A DNA stretch of 49,614 nt from Candidatus Omnitrophota bacterium (GTDB lineage Bacteria; Omnitrophota; Gorgyraeia; Aquiviventales; Aquiviventaceae), in the NCBI GenBank assembly GCA_016206675.1, contig JACQRD010000067.1, forward strand, positions 1 through 49,614. Reading direction: 5' to 3'. Positions 1 through 6,991 of this stretch are shown here, one piece after another. Both the position numbers and the translations under genes were made by a program. How positions within the stretch are numbered: the first letter of the stretch is position 1; each line of letters begins with the position of its first letter. Below the pieces are notes generated by a model. It was not told the origin of the DNA and did not search any database. It saw only the letters and a program-made list of their open reading frames with translations.

Positions 1-224
1 GCCGGCGCCAGCCGCAGCGCTCGCTTCGCCAGGCGATCCGGCTGCGCTGCCACGCGTGGCATCCGCATGTCAGCGTCTTGACGCGCGCCCGCGTGGCGGC
101 CGCCCAGGCCGCCGGTTTGCGCGTCAACGTCTGGACGGTCGATTCCCGCCGGTACGCCAAGCGCCTCATGGCCTGGGGCGTTGACGGCATCTTCACGAAT
201 CATCCGGCGCGCCTACGACAGTGA
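1..224 (+). CDS. Glycerophosphodiester phosphodiesterase, C-terminal part (cut by window start)
   Basis: The window opens inside a gene whose last 73 codons are readable from base 3, ending at TGA 222-224. The tail reads ..VNVWTVDS....MAWGVDGIFTNHPARL.., the classic end of the GDPD/UgpQ TIM barrel, where the family carries a W-T-V-(D/N) strand and a final G-V-D-G-I-x-T-x-x-P. The family hydrolyses glycerophosphodiesters to glycerol-3-phosphate and an alcohol. The catalytic N-terminal half lies outside the window, so activity cannot be judged. The stop overlaps the GTG start of the next gene (GTGA at 221-224), so the two are probably translated together; the neighbour is a patatin-type lipase, which fits joint phospholipid breakdown. 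Confidence 0.85.
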   Translation, partial: RRQPQRSLRQAIRLRCHAWHPHVSVLTRARVAAAQAAGLRVNVWTVDSRRYAKRLMAWGVDGIFTNHPARLRQ

Positions 225-2392
225 CTCCCATGACGAGTTACGAACCCGCCCGCCCCCAAGATAAGGTGTTGATGCTGCGGCGCGTGCCGGTCTTCGCGGC
301 CTGCACCGACGAGCAGCTGCAGCTGATCGCGGACCGCACGCGGCTGGTGGAATACAAGAAGGGCGAGCACATCTACAACCAGGGGGATCCGGCCGCCGCC
401 TTCTACATCGTCAGCTCGGGGCGCCTGCGCATCTTCACGAGCAACGGCGCCGGAGAGCGGACGATTGCCATCCTGCACAACGGCGACGCCTTCGGGGAAG
501 TCTCGCTGCTGACCGGCGAGATGCACTCCGCCACGGCCCAGGCCGTGAACGACACGCTCGTGCTGCAGCTCGAAAAGAAGGACTTCGACGACGTCATCAA
601 CCGCATCCCCTCGCTCGTGCTGTACCTCAGCCGCCTGCTCTCCAAGCGCCTGCGCACGAAAGAACACGGCATGGAGGAGTCGGAGGCGACGATCGTCGGC
701 ATCCACAGCGCCTCCCGAGGCGTTGGGCGCACCTGCTTCGCCATGGCGCTGGCGGCCAGCCTCACCCGAGAGACGGACCAGGCCGCGGTCATCGTGGACT
801 TCGCCACCCATCCCCAGGCCTCCCTGCCGGCCTCCTTCGCCGAGGCGCCGGAAGACGCCCTCAACACGATGATCGCCACGCACCCGCTGGGCTTCAGCGT
901 GCTGTGCGCGGAAGAGTTGATCAGCCACGCGCGCGGCGAGCAGCTCATCGCCCCGTTGCTCAATCTGCTGACGCGGCGCTTCCAGTATATCCTGCTGGAT
1001 TTGCCGCTGGAGATCAACCCGCCGGCGCTGAAGGCGCTGGTGCAATCCGATCTCATCTACCTGATGACCGATGCGGACCGCGAGCATGTGCTGCGCGCCA
1101 ACGCCCTCGTCCACCAGTTGGAAACCGTCATGAGCGGGGTGGAGCAGCGCATCAAGGTGGTGGTCAACCGCGCCGCCCGCGACTCTGAGAGCCTCTCCGA
1201 TGTGACGGAGCTGCTGGGCAAGCCGCCGGCCTTCACGCTGCCGTTTGTCGAGGCCTTCGCCGGCGGTTTGAATATGGAGGAGCTTGCGCGCGTGCTCGAT
1301 AACCGCCAGTCCGCCTATACGATGACCGTGCGGTACCTCGCCCGCGAGCTCGGGGGGCTGCTGGTGGGCTTGGCCCTTGGCTCCGGCGCAGCCCTCGGCC
1401 TGGCGCATATCGGCGTGCTAAAGGTGCTGGAGCGGGAAAAAATCCCGATCGATGTCGTGGCAGGCTCCAGCATCGGCGGGATGGTCGCCGGCCTGTGGGC
1501 ATCGGGCCGATCGGCCGATGAGCTGGAACAGATGGCGACGCGCTTCAGCAATAAGTGGGACGTTCGGATGCTCTTCTTGTTCGACATGGGGATTCCCTGG
1601 TTTGCGACGATCATCGGCGTGGGGGCGGGGTTATTGATGGGCTGGTGGGCGGGGCTGTGGGCCGGGCTGCTGTTCGGCTTTATGATCTGCCTGCTGCTCG
1701 GCATCGTGCTGGGGCCTCTCGTCGGCGGCCCGATCCAGGGCGCTCGGTTGATGGAACGGCTGCGGTCGGACTTCGCCGGCAAAACCTTCGCGGACACCTG
1801 GCTGCCGGTGAAAATCGTCGCGTCCAATCCCATGGCCCGCGAGGAGATCGTCTTTGAGTCCGGGTCGTTGGTGGACGCGGTGCGCGCCTCGGTGTCGATT
1901 CCCGGCATCTTCAAGCCGGTAACCTACAAGGGCAAGGTGTGTCTTGACGGCGGGGTCGTCAACCCGGTGCCGGTCAGCGTGCTGAAGAAGGCGGGCTGCC
2001 ATCACATCATCGCCGTGAACGTCTTTCCCACCACGCCGGAATTGACCGCGCACCTGCTGGCCCTGCAGCACCGCCGTGCGGAGCGGGACGCCCACTTTGC
2101 CTCGCGCAGCCTGCCGGTGCGGCTGTGGCTGCGCCTGCGGCAGGAACTGATCCGATCGATGTCCCCGCTGGTCTTTGACATCATCATGCGGTCCATGCAA
2201 TCGATGGAATACCAGATTTCCGAACTCTCCTGCCGGGAAGCGGACATCACCCTGCGGCCCACCGTCCCGGGATCGCACTGGCTGGAATTCGCCAGCCCGG
2301 CGAAGTTCATTCAGCGCGGCGAAGAAGTGGCGTTGCAGCAGTTGCCCGCGCTGAAACGCATCACCCGGATGCGGGGCGTTGACAAGGCATAA
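221..2392 (+). CDS. Cyclic-nucleotide-binding-like / MinD-like / patatin phospholipase with internal membrane segments
   Basis: A 723-residue three-part protein. Residues about 15-135 form a CRP-type beta-roll; the phosphate-binding cassette at 90-106 (FGEVSLL..) has His102 where cAMP binders usually have Arg, so it may not bind cAMP. Residues about 157-370 resemble a MinD/CpsD-type ATPase with a degenerate P-loop (SASRGVGRT). From about 380 comes a patatin domain: oxyanion GSGAALGLAHIG, nucleophile elbow GSSIG with Ser417, and the Asp576 of DGGVVNP. Between nucleophile and Asp lies a glycine-rich hydrophobic stretch (about residues 450-505), long enough for two membrane passes. The family deacylates phospholipids (NTE/RssA type). 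The start is GTG 221 overlapping the previous stop; ATG 230 is an alternative. A beta-oxidation cluster follows, suggesting fatty-acid release for catabolism. Confidence 0.85.
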   Translation: MTPMTSYEPARPQDKVLMLRRVPVFAACTDEQLQLIADRTRLVEYKKGEHIYNQGDPAAAFYIVSSGRLRIFTSNGAGERTIAILHNGDAFGEVSLLTGEMHSATAQAVNDTLVLQLEKKDFDDVINRIPSLVLYLSRLLSKRLRTKEHGMEESEATIVGIHSASRGVGRTCFAMALAASLTRETDQAAVIVDFATHPQASLPASFAEAPEDALNTMIATHPLGFSVLCAEELISHARGEQLIAPLLNLLTRRFQYILLDLPLEINPPALKALVQSDLIYLMTDADREHVLRANALVHQLETVMSGVEQRIKVVVNRAARDSESLSDVTELLGKPPAFTLPFVEAFAGGLNMEELARVLDNRQSAYTMTVRYLARELGGLLVGLALGSGAALGLAHIGVLKVLEREKIPIDVVAGSSIGGMVAGLWASGRSADELEQMATRFSNKWDVRMLFLFDMGIPWFATIIGVGAGLLMGWWAGLWAGLLFGFMICLLLGIVLGPLVGGPIQGARLMERLRSDFAGKTFADTWLPVKIVASNPMAREEIVFESGSLVDAVRASVSIPGIFKPVTYKGKVCLDGGVVNPVPVSVLKKAGCHHIIAVNVFPTTPELTAHLLALQHRRAERDAHFASRSLPVRLWLRLRQELIRSMSPLVFDIIMRSMQSMEYQISELSCREADITLRPTVPGSHWLEFASPAKFIQRGEEVALQQLPALKRITRMRGVDKA

Positions 2393-2441
2393 CTCAGCCA
2401 GTACGATGACACTTTACTGTAACTGAATCGGAGCCAAATAG

Positions 2442-3635
2442 ATGGGACGTGAAGCGGTCATCGTGGACGGCGTGCGCACCCCCCAGGGCGTCTTCGGCGG
2501 GGCGCTGAAGCAGCTCACCGCGCAAGCCCTCGGTGAAGTCGCCCTGCGGGAGCTGCTCAAGCGGACGAACCTCAAAGGCGCCGATCTCGAAGAGGTGATC
2601 GTCGGCTGCGTGGGGCAGGGGTCGGACGCGCCGAATATCGCGCGCGTCATCGCGCTGAAGGCCGCCGTCCCGATCCAGACGCCGGCCTACACGGTGCAGC
2701 GCAACTGCGCCTCGGGATTGCAGTCGATCGTCAGCGCCACGCAGAACATTCTCTGCGGCGACCGGGACGTGCAGATCGCCGGCGGGGCCGAGTGCATGAG
2801 CGCGGCTCCCTATGTCAGCCGCGACTTGCGCTGGGGCAAGCGGCTGCGCCACTCGGAGATGATCGACTCGGTGTGGGAGGGGCTGACGGATCCCGTCTGC
2901 GGCCAGATCATGGGGCAGACCGCGGAGAACCTCGTCAAGGAATTCGGCATTAGCCGCGCCGACCAGGATCGATTCGCGCTGCTCTCGCACCAGCGGGCCT
3001 TCCGTGCGGCGCGGGAAAACCGGTTCAAGGACGAGCTCGTCCCGGTGCTAGTGCCGAAGCGGGCCATGGGCAAGGCGCTGCCGCCGGAGCCGTTTACGCA
3101 AGATGAAGGGATCAACCCCGGCCTGAATGAACAGCTGCTCAGCCAATATCCCGCGATCTTTCAGGAAGGCGGGTCGGTGACGTCGGGCAACGCCTGCTTC
3201 AACGCCGATGGGGCGGCGATGGTGCTGATCATGTCCCTCGACAAGGCCAAGGTGCTCGGCTACAAGCCGCTGGCCAAGGTCCGCGCCTATGCCGTCGCGG
3301 GCCTGGAGCCTGAGCGCATGGGTCTGGGCCCGACGCTGTCGGTGCCGCTGGCGCTGAAGAAGGCCGGCCTGACCCTCAAGGACATCCAGCTGATCGAGCT
3401 CAACGAAGCGTTTGCGGCGACGTTCCTCGCGTGCGAAAAGGTGCTCGGTTACAACCGGGAGATCACCAATGTCAATGGCGGCGCCATCGCGCTTGGGCAT
3501 CCGGTGGGTGCGACCGGCACGCGCCTGACAGTGACGCTGTTGCATGAAATGAAGCGGCGCAACCTCTCGCTCGGGCTGGCCACGGCCTGCATCGGCGGCG
3601 GCCAGGGCGCCACGATCATCTACGAGCGCGCCTGA
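2442..3635 (+). CDS. Acetyl-CoA acyltransferase (thiolase)
   Basis: 397 residues, the normal thiolase length. The acylation cysteine is Cys89 in QRNCASGLQSI; the C-terminal catalytic pair is His353 in ALGHPVGATG and Cys383 in ACIGGGQGA. Thiolases either cleave 3-ketoacyl-CoA with CoA (degradation) or condense two acetyl-CoA. The next genes encode 3-hydroxyacyl-CoA dehydrogenase, enoyl-CoA hydratase, acyl-CoA dehydrogenase and acyl-CoA synthetase, so I infer the degradative role (FadA type). A weak GGAG lies about 8 bases before ATG 2442. The gap to the dehydrogenase gene is 3 bases, so they form one operon. Chain-length preference cannot be read from the sequence. Confidence 0.95.
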   Translation: MGREAVIVDGVRTPQGVFGGALKQLTAQALGEVALRELLKRTNLKGADLEEVIVGCVGQGSDAPNIARVIALKAAVPIQTPAYTVQRNCASGLQSIVSATQNILCGDRDVQIAGGAECMSAAPYVSRDLRWGKRLRHSEMIDSVWEGLTDPVCGQIMGQTAENLVKEFGISRADQDRFALLSHQRAFRAARENRFKDELVPVLVPKRAMGKALPPEPFTQDEGINPGLNEQLLSQYPAIFQEGGSVTSGNACFNADGAAMVLIMSLDKAKVLGYKPLAKVRAYAVAGLEPERMGLGPTLSVPLALKKAGLTLKDIQLIELNEAFAATFLACEKVLGYNREITNVNGGAIALGHPVGATGTRLTVTLLHEMKRRNLSLGLATACIGGGQGATIIYERA

Positions 3636-3638
3636 TCT

Positions 3639-4862
3639 ATGTACATCTACAAAACGGCGGTGATCGGGGCGGGGGCCATGGGAGCGGAGATCGCCCAGGT
3701 CATCAGCTTCAGCGGTATTCCCGTCCTCTTGAAGGACGTGGACCAGGCGCGAGTCGACCGCGGCCTGGACACCATCCGGAAGATCTACCAGCGGCGGGTC
3801 GACCGGGGCAAAATGACCCAAGATGAGATGGAGAAGAAGGTGCTGCTGGTTGCGGGGGTGACGAGCTATGACGCGATGAAGGACGTCGACCTGGCCATCG
3901 AAGCCGTGCCGGAGCAGCTGCCGCTGAAGCAGCAGATCTTCCGCGACTTGGATGGCGTCCTGCCGGAGTCGTCCGTCATTGCCTCGAATACCTCATCGCT
4001 GTCCATCTCCGCGCTGGGGGGTGCGACCAAGCGGCCGCACAAGGTCGTCGGGATGCACTTCTTCTATCCGGCCCACATCATGAAGCTGGTGGAGGTCATC
4101 CCCGGATTGGAAACCTCCGAGGACGTGGTGGGGGACATTCTCTCCTTTGCGGAAGGGTTGCGCAAGCTGCCGGTGCGCGTCAATGAATGCCCCGGGTTTC
4201 TCGTCAACCGCATCCTCATGCCGTACCTTAACGAAGCGGCCTTCTGCGTCCAGGAAGGCACAGCGACGACCCGACAGATTGATGAGGCCATGGTCGCCTT
4301 CGGATTTCCGATGGGACCGTTTACCCTCGTTGATAATTTGGGATTCGATGTCTGCCGCGAGGTGGTCAACGTCCTGCTTGATGCGTACGGCCCGCGGATG
4401 GAGCCGGCACCAATTTGGGAGCGGCTCTACGGGCTGAAGCGCCTGGGGGCGAAGGCCGGCGCCGGCTTCTATCTGTACGGGGAACGGGCCGGGCAGCCGG
4501 ATCCGGAGCTGGAGAAGATCCTTGCGGAGCTTCGTTCCAAGCCGCAGGGCGCGTCCGAATTCTCGGTCCATCGGCTGGTGCTACCGATGATCAACGAAGC
4601 GATCCGATGCTTGGAGGAGCGCGTCTGCACTGCCTCTGACGTGGATCTCTCAGTGATCGCGGGGCTGGGGTTCCCGCAAGCGAAGGGCGGCATTCTGCAC
4701 TATGCGGACGACGTGGGCCTTGAGGTAGTGCTCTCCGAGCTCAACGGACTCACCAAGCGCTACGGGGAGCGCTTTTGGCCCTCGCCGCTGCTGAAGCGGA
4801 TGGTCGCCGCCGGCCGGCTGGGCAAGAAGGCCAAGAAGGGCTTCTTCGAGTACACCGAATGA
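3639..4862 (+). CDS. 3-hydroxyacyl-CoA dehydrogenase with two C-terminal domains
   Basis: 407 residues. The N-terminal Rossmann domain begins VIGAGAMGAEIA (GxGxxG at residues 10-15). The catalytic dyad is His140 (GMHFFYPAH) and Glu152 (LVEVIPG), twelve residues apart as in the family; NTSSLS and NECPGFLVNRIL are further signature motifs. Two 3HCDH C-terminal domains follow (about 187-280 and 305-407), as in the dehydrogenase half of FadB but without the hydratase part, which is supplied by the next gene. It oxidises L-3-hydroxyacyl-CoA to 3-ketoacyl-CoA with NAD+. It starts 3 bases after the thiolase stop. Confidence 0.95.
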   Translation: MYIYKTAVIGAGAMGAEIAQVISFSGIPVLLKDVDQARVDRGLDTIRKIYQRRVDRGKMTQDEMEKKVLLVAGVTSYDAMKDVDLAIEAVPEQLPLKQQIFRDLDGVLPESSVIASNTSSLSISALGGATKRPHKVVGMHFFYPAHIMKLVEVIPGLETSEDVVGDILSFAEGLRKLPVRVNECPGFLVNRILMPYLNEAAFCVQEGTATTRQIDEAMVAFGFPMGPFTLVDNLGFDVCREVVNVLLDAYGPRMEPAPIWERLYGLKRLGAKAGAGFYLYGERAGQPDPELEKILAELRSKPQGASEFSVHRLVLPMINEAIRCLEERVCTASDVDLSVIAGLGFPQAKGGILHYADDVGLEVVLSELNGLTKRYGERFWPSPLLKRMVAAGRLGKKAKKGFFEYTE

Positions 4863-4869
4863 ACCAGCA

Positions 4870-4980
4870 GGGGCGGATGGCCGCGGGAACGTTCCCGAGA
4901 GGGAGGCCCGGACACGCCATCGTCTCGTGGCGGGGAGAGGGAGGGTTCCCCGAGGGAACGACCCGCGGCCACAGCCGCCC
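4870..4980 (+). repeat. 111-bp palindromic repeat, copy 1
   Basis: This stretch between the dehydrogenase stop and the hydratase ribosome site recurs at 22266-22376 in reverse orientation, with the same 111-bp length and about eight differences. Its ends are inverted repeats: GGGCGG, GGCCGCGGG and CGTTCCC on the left pair with GGGAACG, CCCGCGGCC and CCGCCC on the right, so it can fold into a long imperfect hairpin. Both full copies lie in the same orientation relative to their flanking genes, just after one stop codon and before the next start. The right third occurs again at 16138-16168. It is probably a REP/MITE-type non-coding element. Confidence 0.85.
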
Positions 4981-4995
4981 AGTTGTGGAGAAACG

Positions 4996-5787
4996 ATGGC
5001 GCTGACATCAAGGCAGAACGTCAAGGTCGCGGTCGAGGATCGCATCGCGGTGGTCACAATCGATCACCGGCCGGTCAACGCGCTGGACCGACAAACGCTG
5101 CAGGAGTTGGACCAGCTCTTCGACGCCATCCCGTCTGAATCCACCGTCAAAGTCGTCATCATCACCGGCGGCGGCTCCTTGGCGTTCGTGGCGGGGGCGG
5201 ACATTAAGGAGGTCAGCCAGTTCACCTCGATTGATGCCGCGAAGGAGATGACCACCCTGGGCCACTCGGTCTTCCTGAAAATGCAGCGCTGCCCGAAGCC
5301 GGTCATTGCCGCCATCAACGGGGTGTGCCTCGGCGGCGGATTGGAGTTGGCGATGTCGTGCCACCTGCGCATCAGCGGCGACCGGGCCCGGTTCGGCCAG
5401 CCCGAGGTCAACCTCGGCATCATGCCAGGCTGGGGGGGCACGCAGCGGCTGCCGCGGCTCATCGGCAAAGCCAAAGCGACGGAGTGGATCCTCACCGGCG
5501 ACGTGGTGATGGCGCAGGAAGCCCTGCGGTTGGGCCTGGTTAACCAGGTCGTCCCCCAGGATCAAGTGCTGAAAGCGGCGAAGGACCTGGCCCGCAAGAT
5601 CGCCGGCAAGGGCGCGGTCGCGGTGGCGCAGTCGCTGCGGGCCATCGAGGAAGGACTCGCTCTTCCGCTGGAGGAAGGCCTGAAACGCGAAGCCGAAGCC
5701 TTCGCAGCGGTGGCGGCCAGCGAAGACAGCAAGGAAGGCGTGAAAGCCTTTCTCGAAAAGCGCCAACCGCAATTTAAGGACCGATAA
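4996..5787 (+). CDS. Enoyl-CoA hydratase (crotonase family)
   Basis: 263 residues from ATG 4996, chosen because GTGGAG lies five bases upstream; an upstream in-frame start would translate the 111-bp repeat. Both catalytic glutamates are present: Glu117 in GGGLELAMSCH and Glu137 in GQPEVNLGIMPGWGGTQRL, twenty residues apart as in rat hydratase. The oxyanion-hole motif AGADIKE is also clear. It hydrates trans-2-enoyl-CoA to L-3-hydroxyacyl-CoA, the substrate of the preceding dehydrogenase. Together with the thiolase, the three genes give the last three steps of beta-oxidation as separate proteins. Confidence 0.95.
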   Translation: MALTSRQNVKVAVEDRIAVVTIDHRPVNALDRQTLQELDQLFDAIPSESTVKVVIITGGGSLAFVAGADIKEVSQFTSIDAAKEMTTLGHSVFLKMQRCPKPVIAAINGVCLGGGLELAMSCHLRISGDRARFGQPEVNLGIMPGWGGTQRLPRLIGKAKATEWILTGDVVMAQEALRLGLVNQVVPQDQVLKAAKDLARKIAGKGAVAVAQSLRAIEEGLALPLEEGLKREAEAFAAVAASEDSKEGVKAFLEKRQPQFKDR

Positions 5788-5800
5788 ACCATGGGGCTGG

Positions 5801-5843
5801 GGGTTCTGGGTTCTGGGCCAATCTTCAACCCTGAACCCTGAAC
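5801..5843. repeat. Heptamer array H1 (GGTTCTG type, inverted halves)
   Basis: Two heptamers GGTTCTG are followed, after a short spacer, by two heptamers CCCTGAA, which are near reverse complements. The array can therefore form a hairpin. It fills most of the gap between the hydratase stop (5787) and the next start (5858). It has the same 7-bp period as the other arrays in the window but its own heptamer. Confidence 0.75.
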
Positions 5844-5857
5844 GAGCCATTATTCTT

Positions 5858-6865
5858 ATGCGTGCGGTGTTTTTCGAGACGGCCCCCTGGGAGCGGCGGT
5901 ACCTGACGCGGGCGCTGGCCGCCTCGCGCGCCTCGGTAAAATACGTGACCAGCCCGTTAACGGAGGAAACGTGGCGCGCCGCCGCCACAGCACAGATCCT
6001 CTCGGTGTTCATCTACTCCACGCTCACCGCCGCCGTGCTGCGCCGGCTGCCAACACTGCGCTTGATCGCCACCCGCTCCACCGGCTTCGACCACATCCAC
6101 TTGGCCACCTGCAAGAAGCGGAAGATCACCGTCTGCAACGTCCCCTCCTACGGCGAAAATACGGTGGCGGAGCATACCTTTGCGCTGATCCTCGCGCTGT
6201 CGCGCAACATCCACAAAGCCTACGTCAAGACCACCAAAGGCGACTTCTCCCTCGAGGGGCTGCAAGGCTTCGATCTGAAAGGCAAGACGCTGGGTGTCAT
6301 CGGGGCAGGCCATATCGGCTTGCATGTCATCAAAATGGCCAAGGGTTTCGGCATGGACGTGCTGGTGCACGACGTGGTGAAAAACGTCTTTCTCAGTGAA
6401 GTGCTCGACTACCGGTACGTGCCGCTGGAAACGCTCCTGCGCTCCTCGGACATCGTCAGCCTCCATACGCCGTACCTGCCCTCCACGCACCATCTCATGA
6501 ACCGGAAGACCTTCGGGCTGATGAAGCGCGGCGCCTTGCTGATCAACACGGCGCGCGGTGGCTTGGTGGACACGGACGCCCTGGTCTGGGCGCTCGATGA
6601 GGGGCTCGTCGGCGGAGCCGGGCTGGATGTGCTGGAAGGGGAAGAGCTCGTGAAGGAGGAGCGACAGCTGCTCTCGAAGGACTTCTCAAAGGAGAAGCTG
6701 GCGACGGCCCTGCGCAACCACATCCTACTGCACCGGGAGAACGTCGTGATCACCCCGCACATCGCCTTCGACAGCCGAGAGGCGCTGCAGCGCATTGTGG
6801 AGACGACGGCAGGCAACATCACCGCTTTTCTGGCGGGAGCGCCGGCCAACGTGGTGGCGGCATGA
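5858..6865 (+). CDS. D-2-hydroxyacid dehydrogenase (D-lactate dehydrogenase-like)
   Basis: 335 residues, the usual length of D-isomer-specific 2-hydroxyacid dehydrogenases. The NAD-binding GAGHIG is at 149-154. Catalytic Arg233 lies in INTARGG, the Glu260 region in LDVLEGE, and His301 in VITPHIAF. The C-terminal layout (LLSKDFS... then VVITPH) resembles D-lactate dehydrogenases more than glycerate or phosphoglycerate enzymes; substrate is not certain. It would interconvert a 2-keto acid and a D-2-hydroxy acid with NADH. No Shine-Dalgarno is visible before ATG 5858; heptamer array H1 ends 14 bases upstream. The last base of its TGA stop is the first base of structured junction element J1. Its link to the surrounding beta-oxidation genes is unclear; redox balancing is a guess. 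Confidence 0.9.
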   Translation: MRAVFFETAPWERRYLTRALAASRASVKYVTSPLTEETWRAAATAQILSVFIYSTLTAAVLRRLPTLRLIATRSTGFDHIHLATCKKRKITVCNVPSYGENTVAEHTFALILALSRNIHKAYVKTTKGDFSLEGLQGFDLKGKTLGVIGAGHIGLHVIKMAKGFGMDVLVHDVVKNVFLSEVLDYRYVPLETLLRSSDIVSLHTPYLPSTHHLMNRKTFGLMKRGALLINTARGGLVDTDALVWALDEGLVGGAGLDVLEGEELVKEERQLLSKDFSKEKLATALRNHILLHRENVVITPHIAFDSREALQRIVETTAGNITAFLAGAPANVVAA

Positions 6866-6991
6866 TCCCACCACCTGCTGGGTTTCGCCACCCGATGTGC
6901 CAAGAACGACTGAAGGCGAAACGGTCGCTGCTTCTTAAGTCACTTCATGGTTGCAGCGACCGGCCTTCGGCCAGCCAGCAGGTGGTGGGAT
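6865..6991 (+). promoter_or_regulatory. Structured junction element J1: outer stem enclosing three hairpins
   Basis: The outer stem is a perfect 17-bp inverted repeat, ATCCCACCACCTGCTGG at 6865-6881 with its complement at 6975-6991. Inside, with no gap between them, sit hairpin A (GTTTCGCC 6882-6889 with 6915-6922), hairpin B (GGTCGCTGC 6923-6931 with 6953-6961) and hairpin C (GGCC 6962-6965 with 6969-6972, loop TTC). The 5' arm begins on the last base of the upstream TGA, and the 3' arm contains AGGTGGTGGG and the AT of the next ATG. In mRNA the ribosome site of the acyl-CoA dehydrogenase would be buried in the stem. The same plan recurs at J2 and J3. Confidence 0.85.

Noticed and set aside
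4927..4995. Longer enoyl-CoA hydratase starting at 4927
   Set aside because: The extra residues are encoded by the 111-bp repeat, and a good GTGGAG precedes ATG 4996.
6865..6991. Junction elements as rho-independent terminators
   Set aside because: No U-tract follows; the 3' arm is the ribosome site and start codon of the next gene, and the genes are same-strand with functional coupling.
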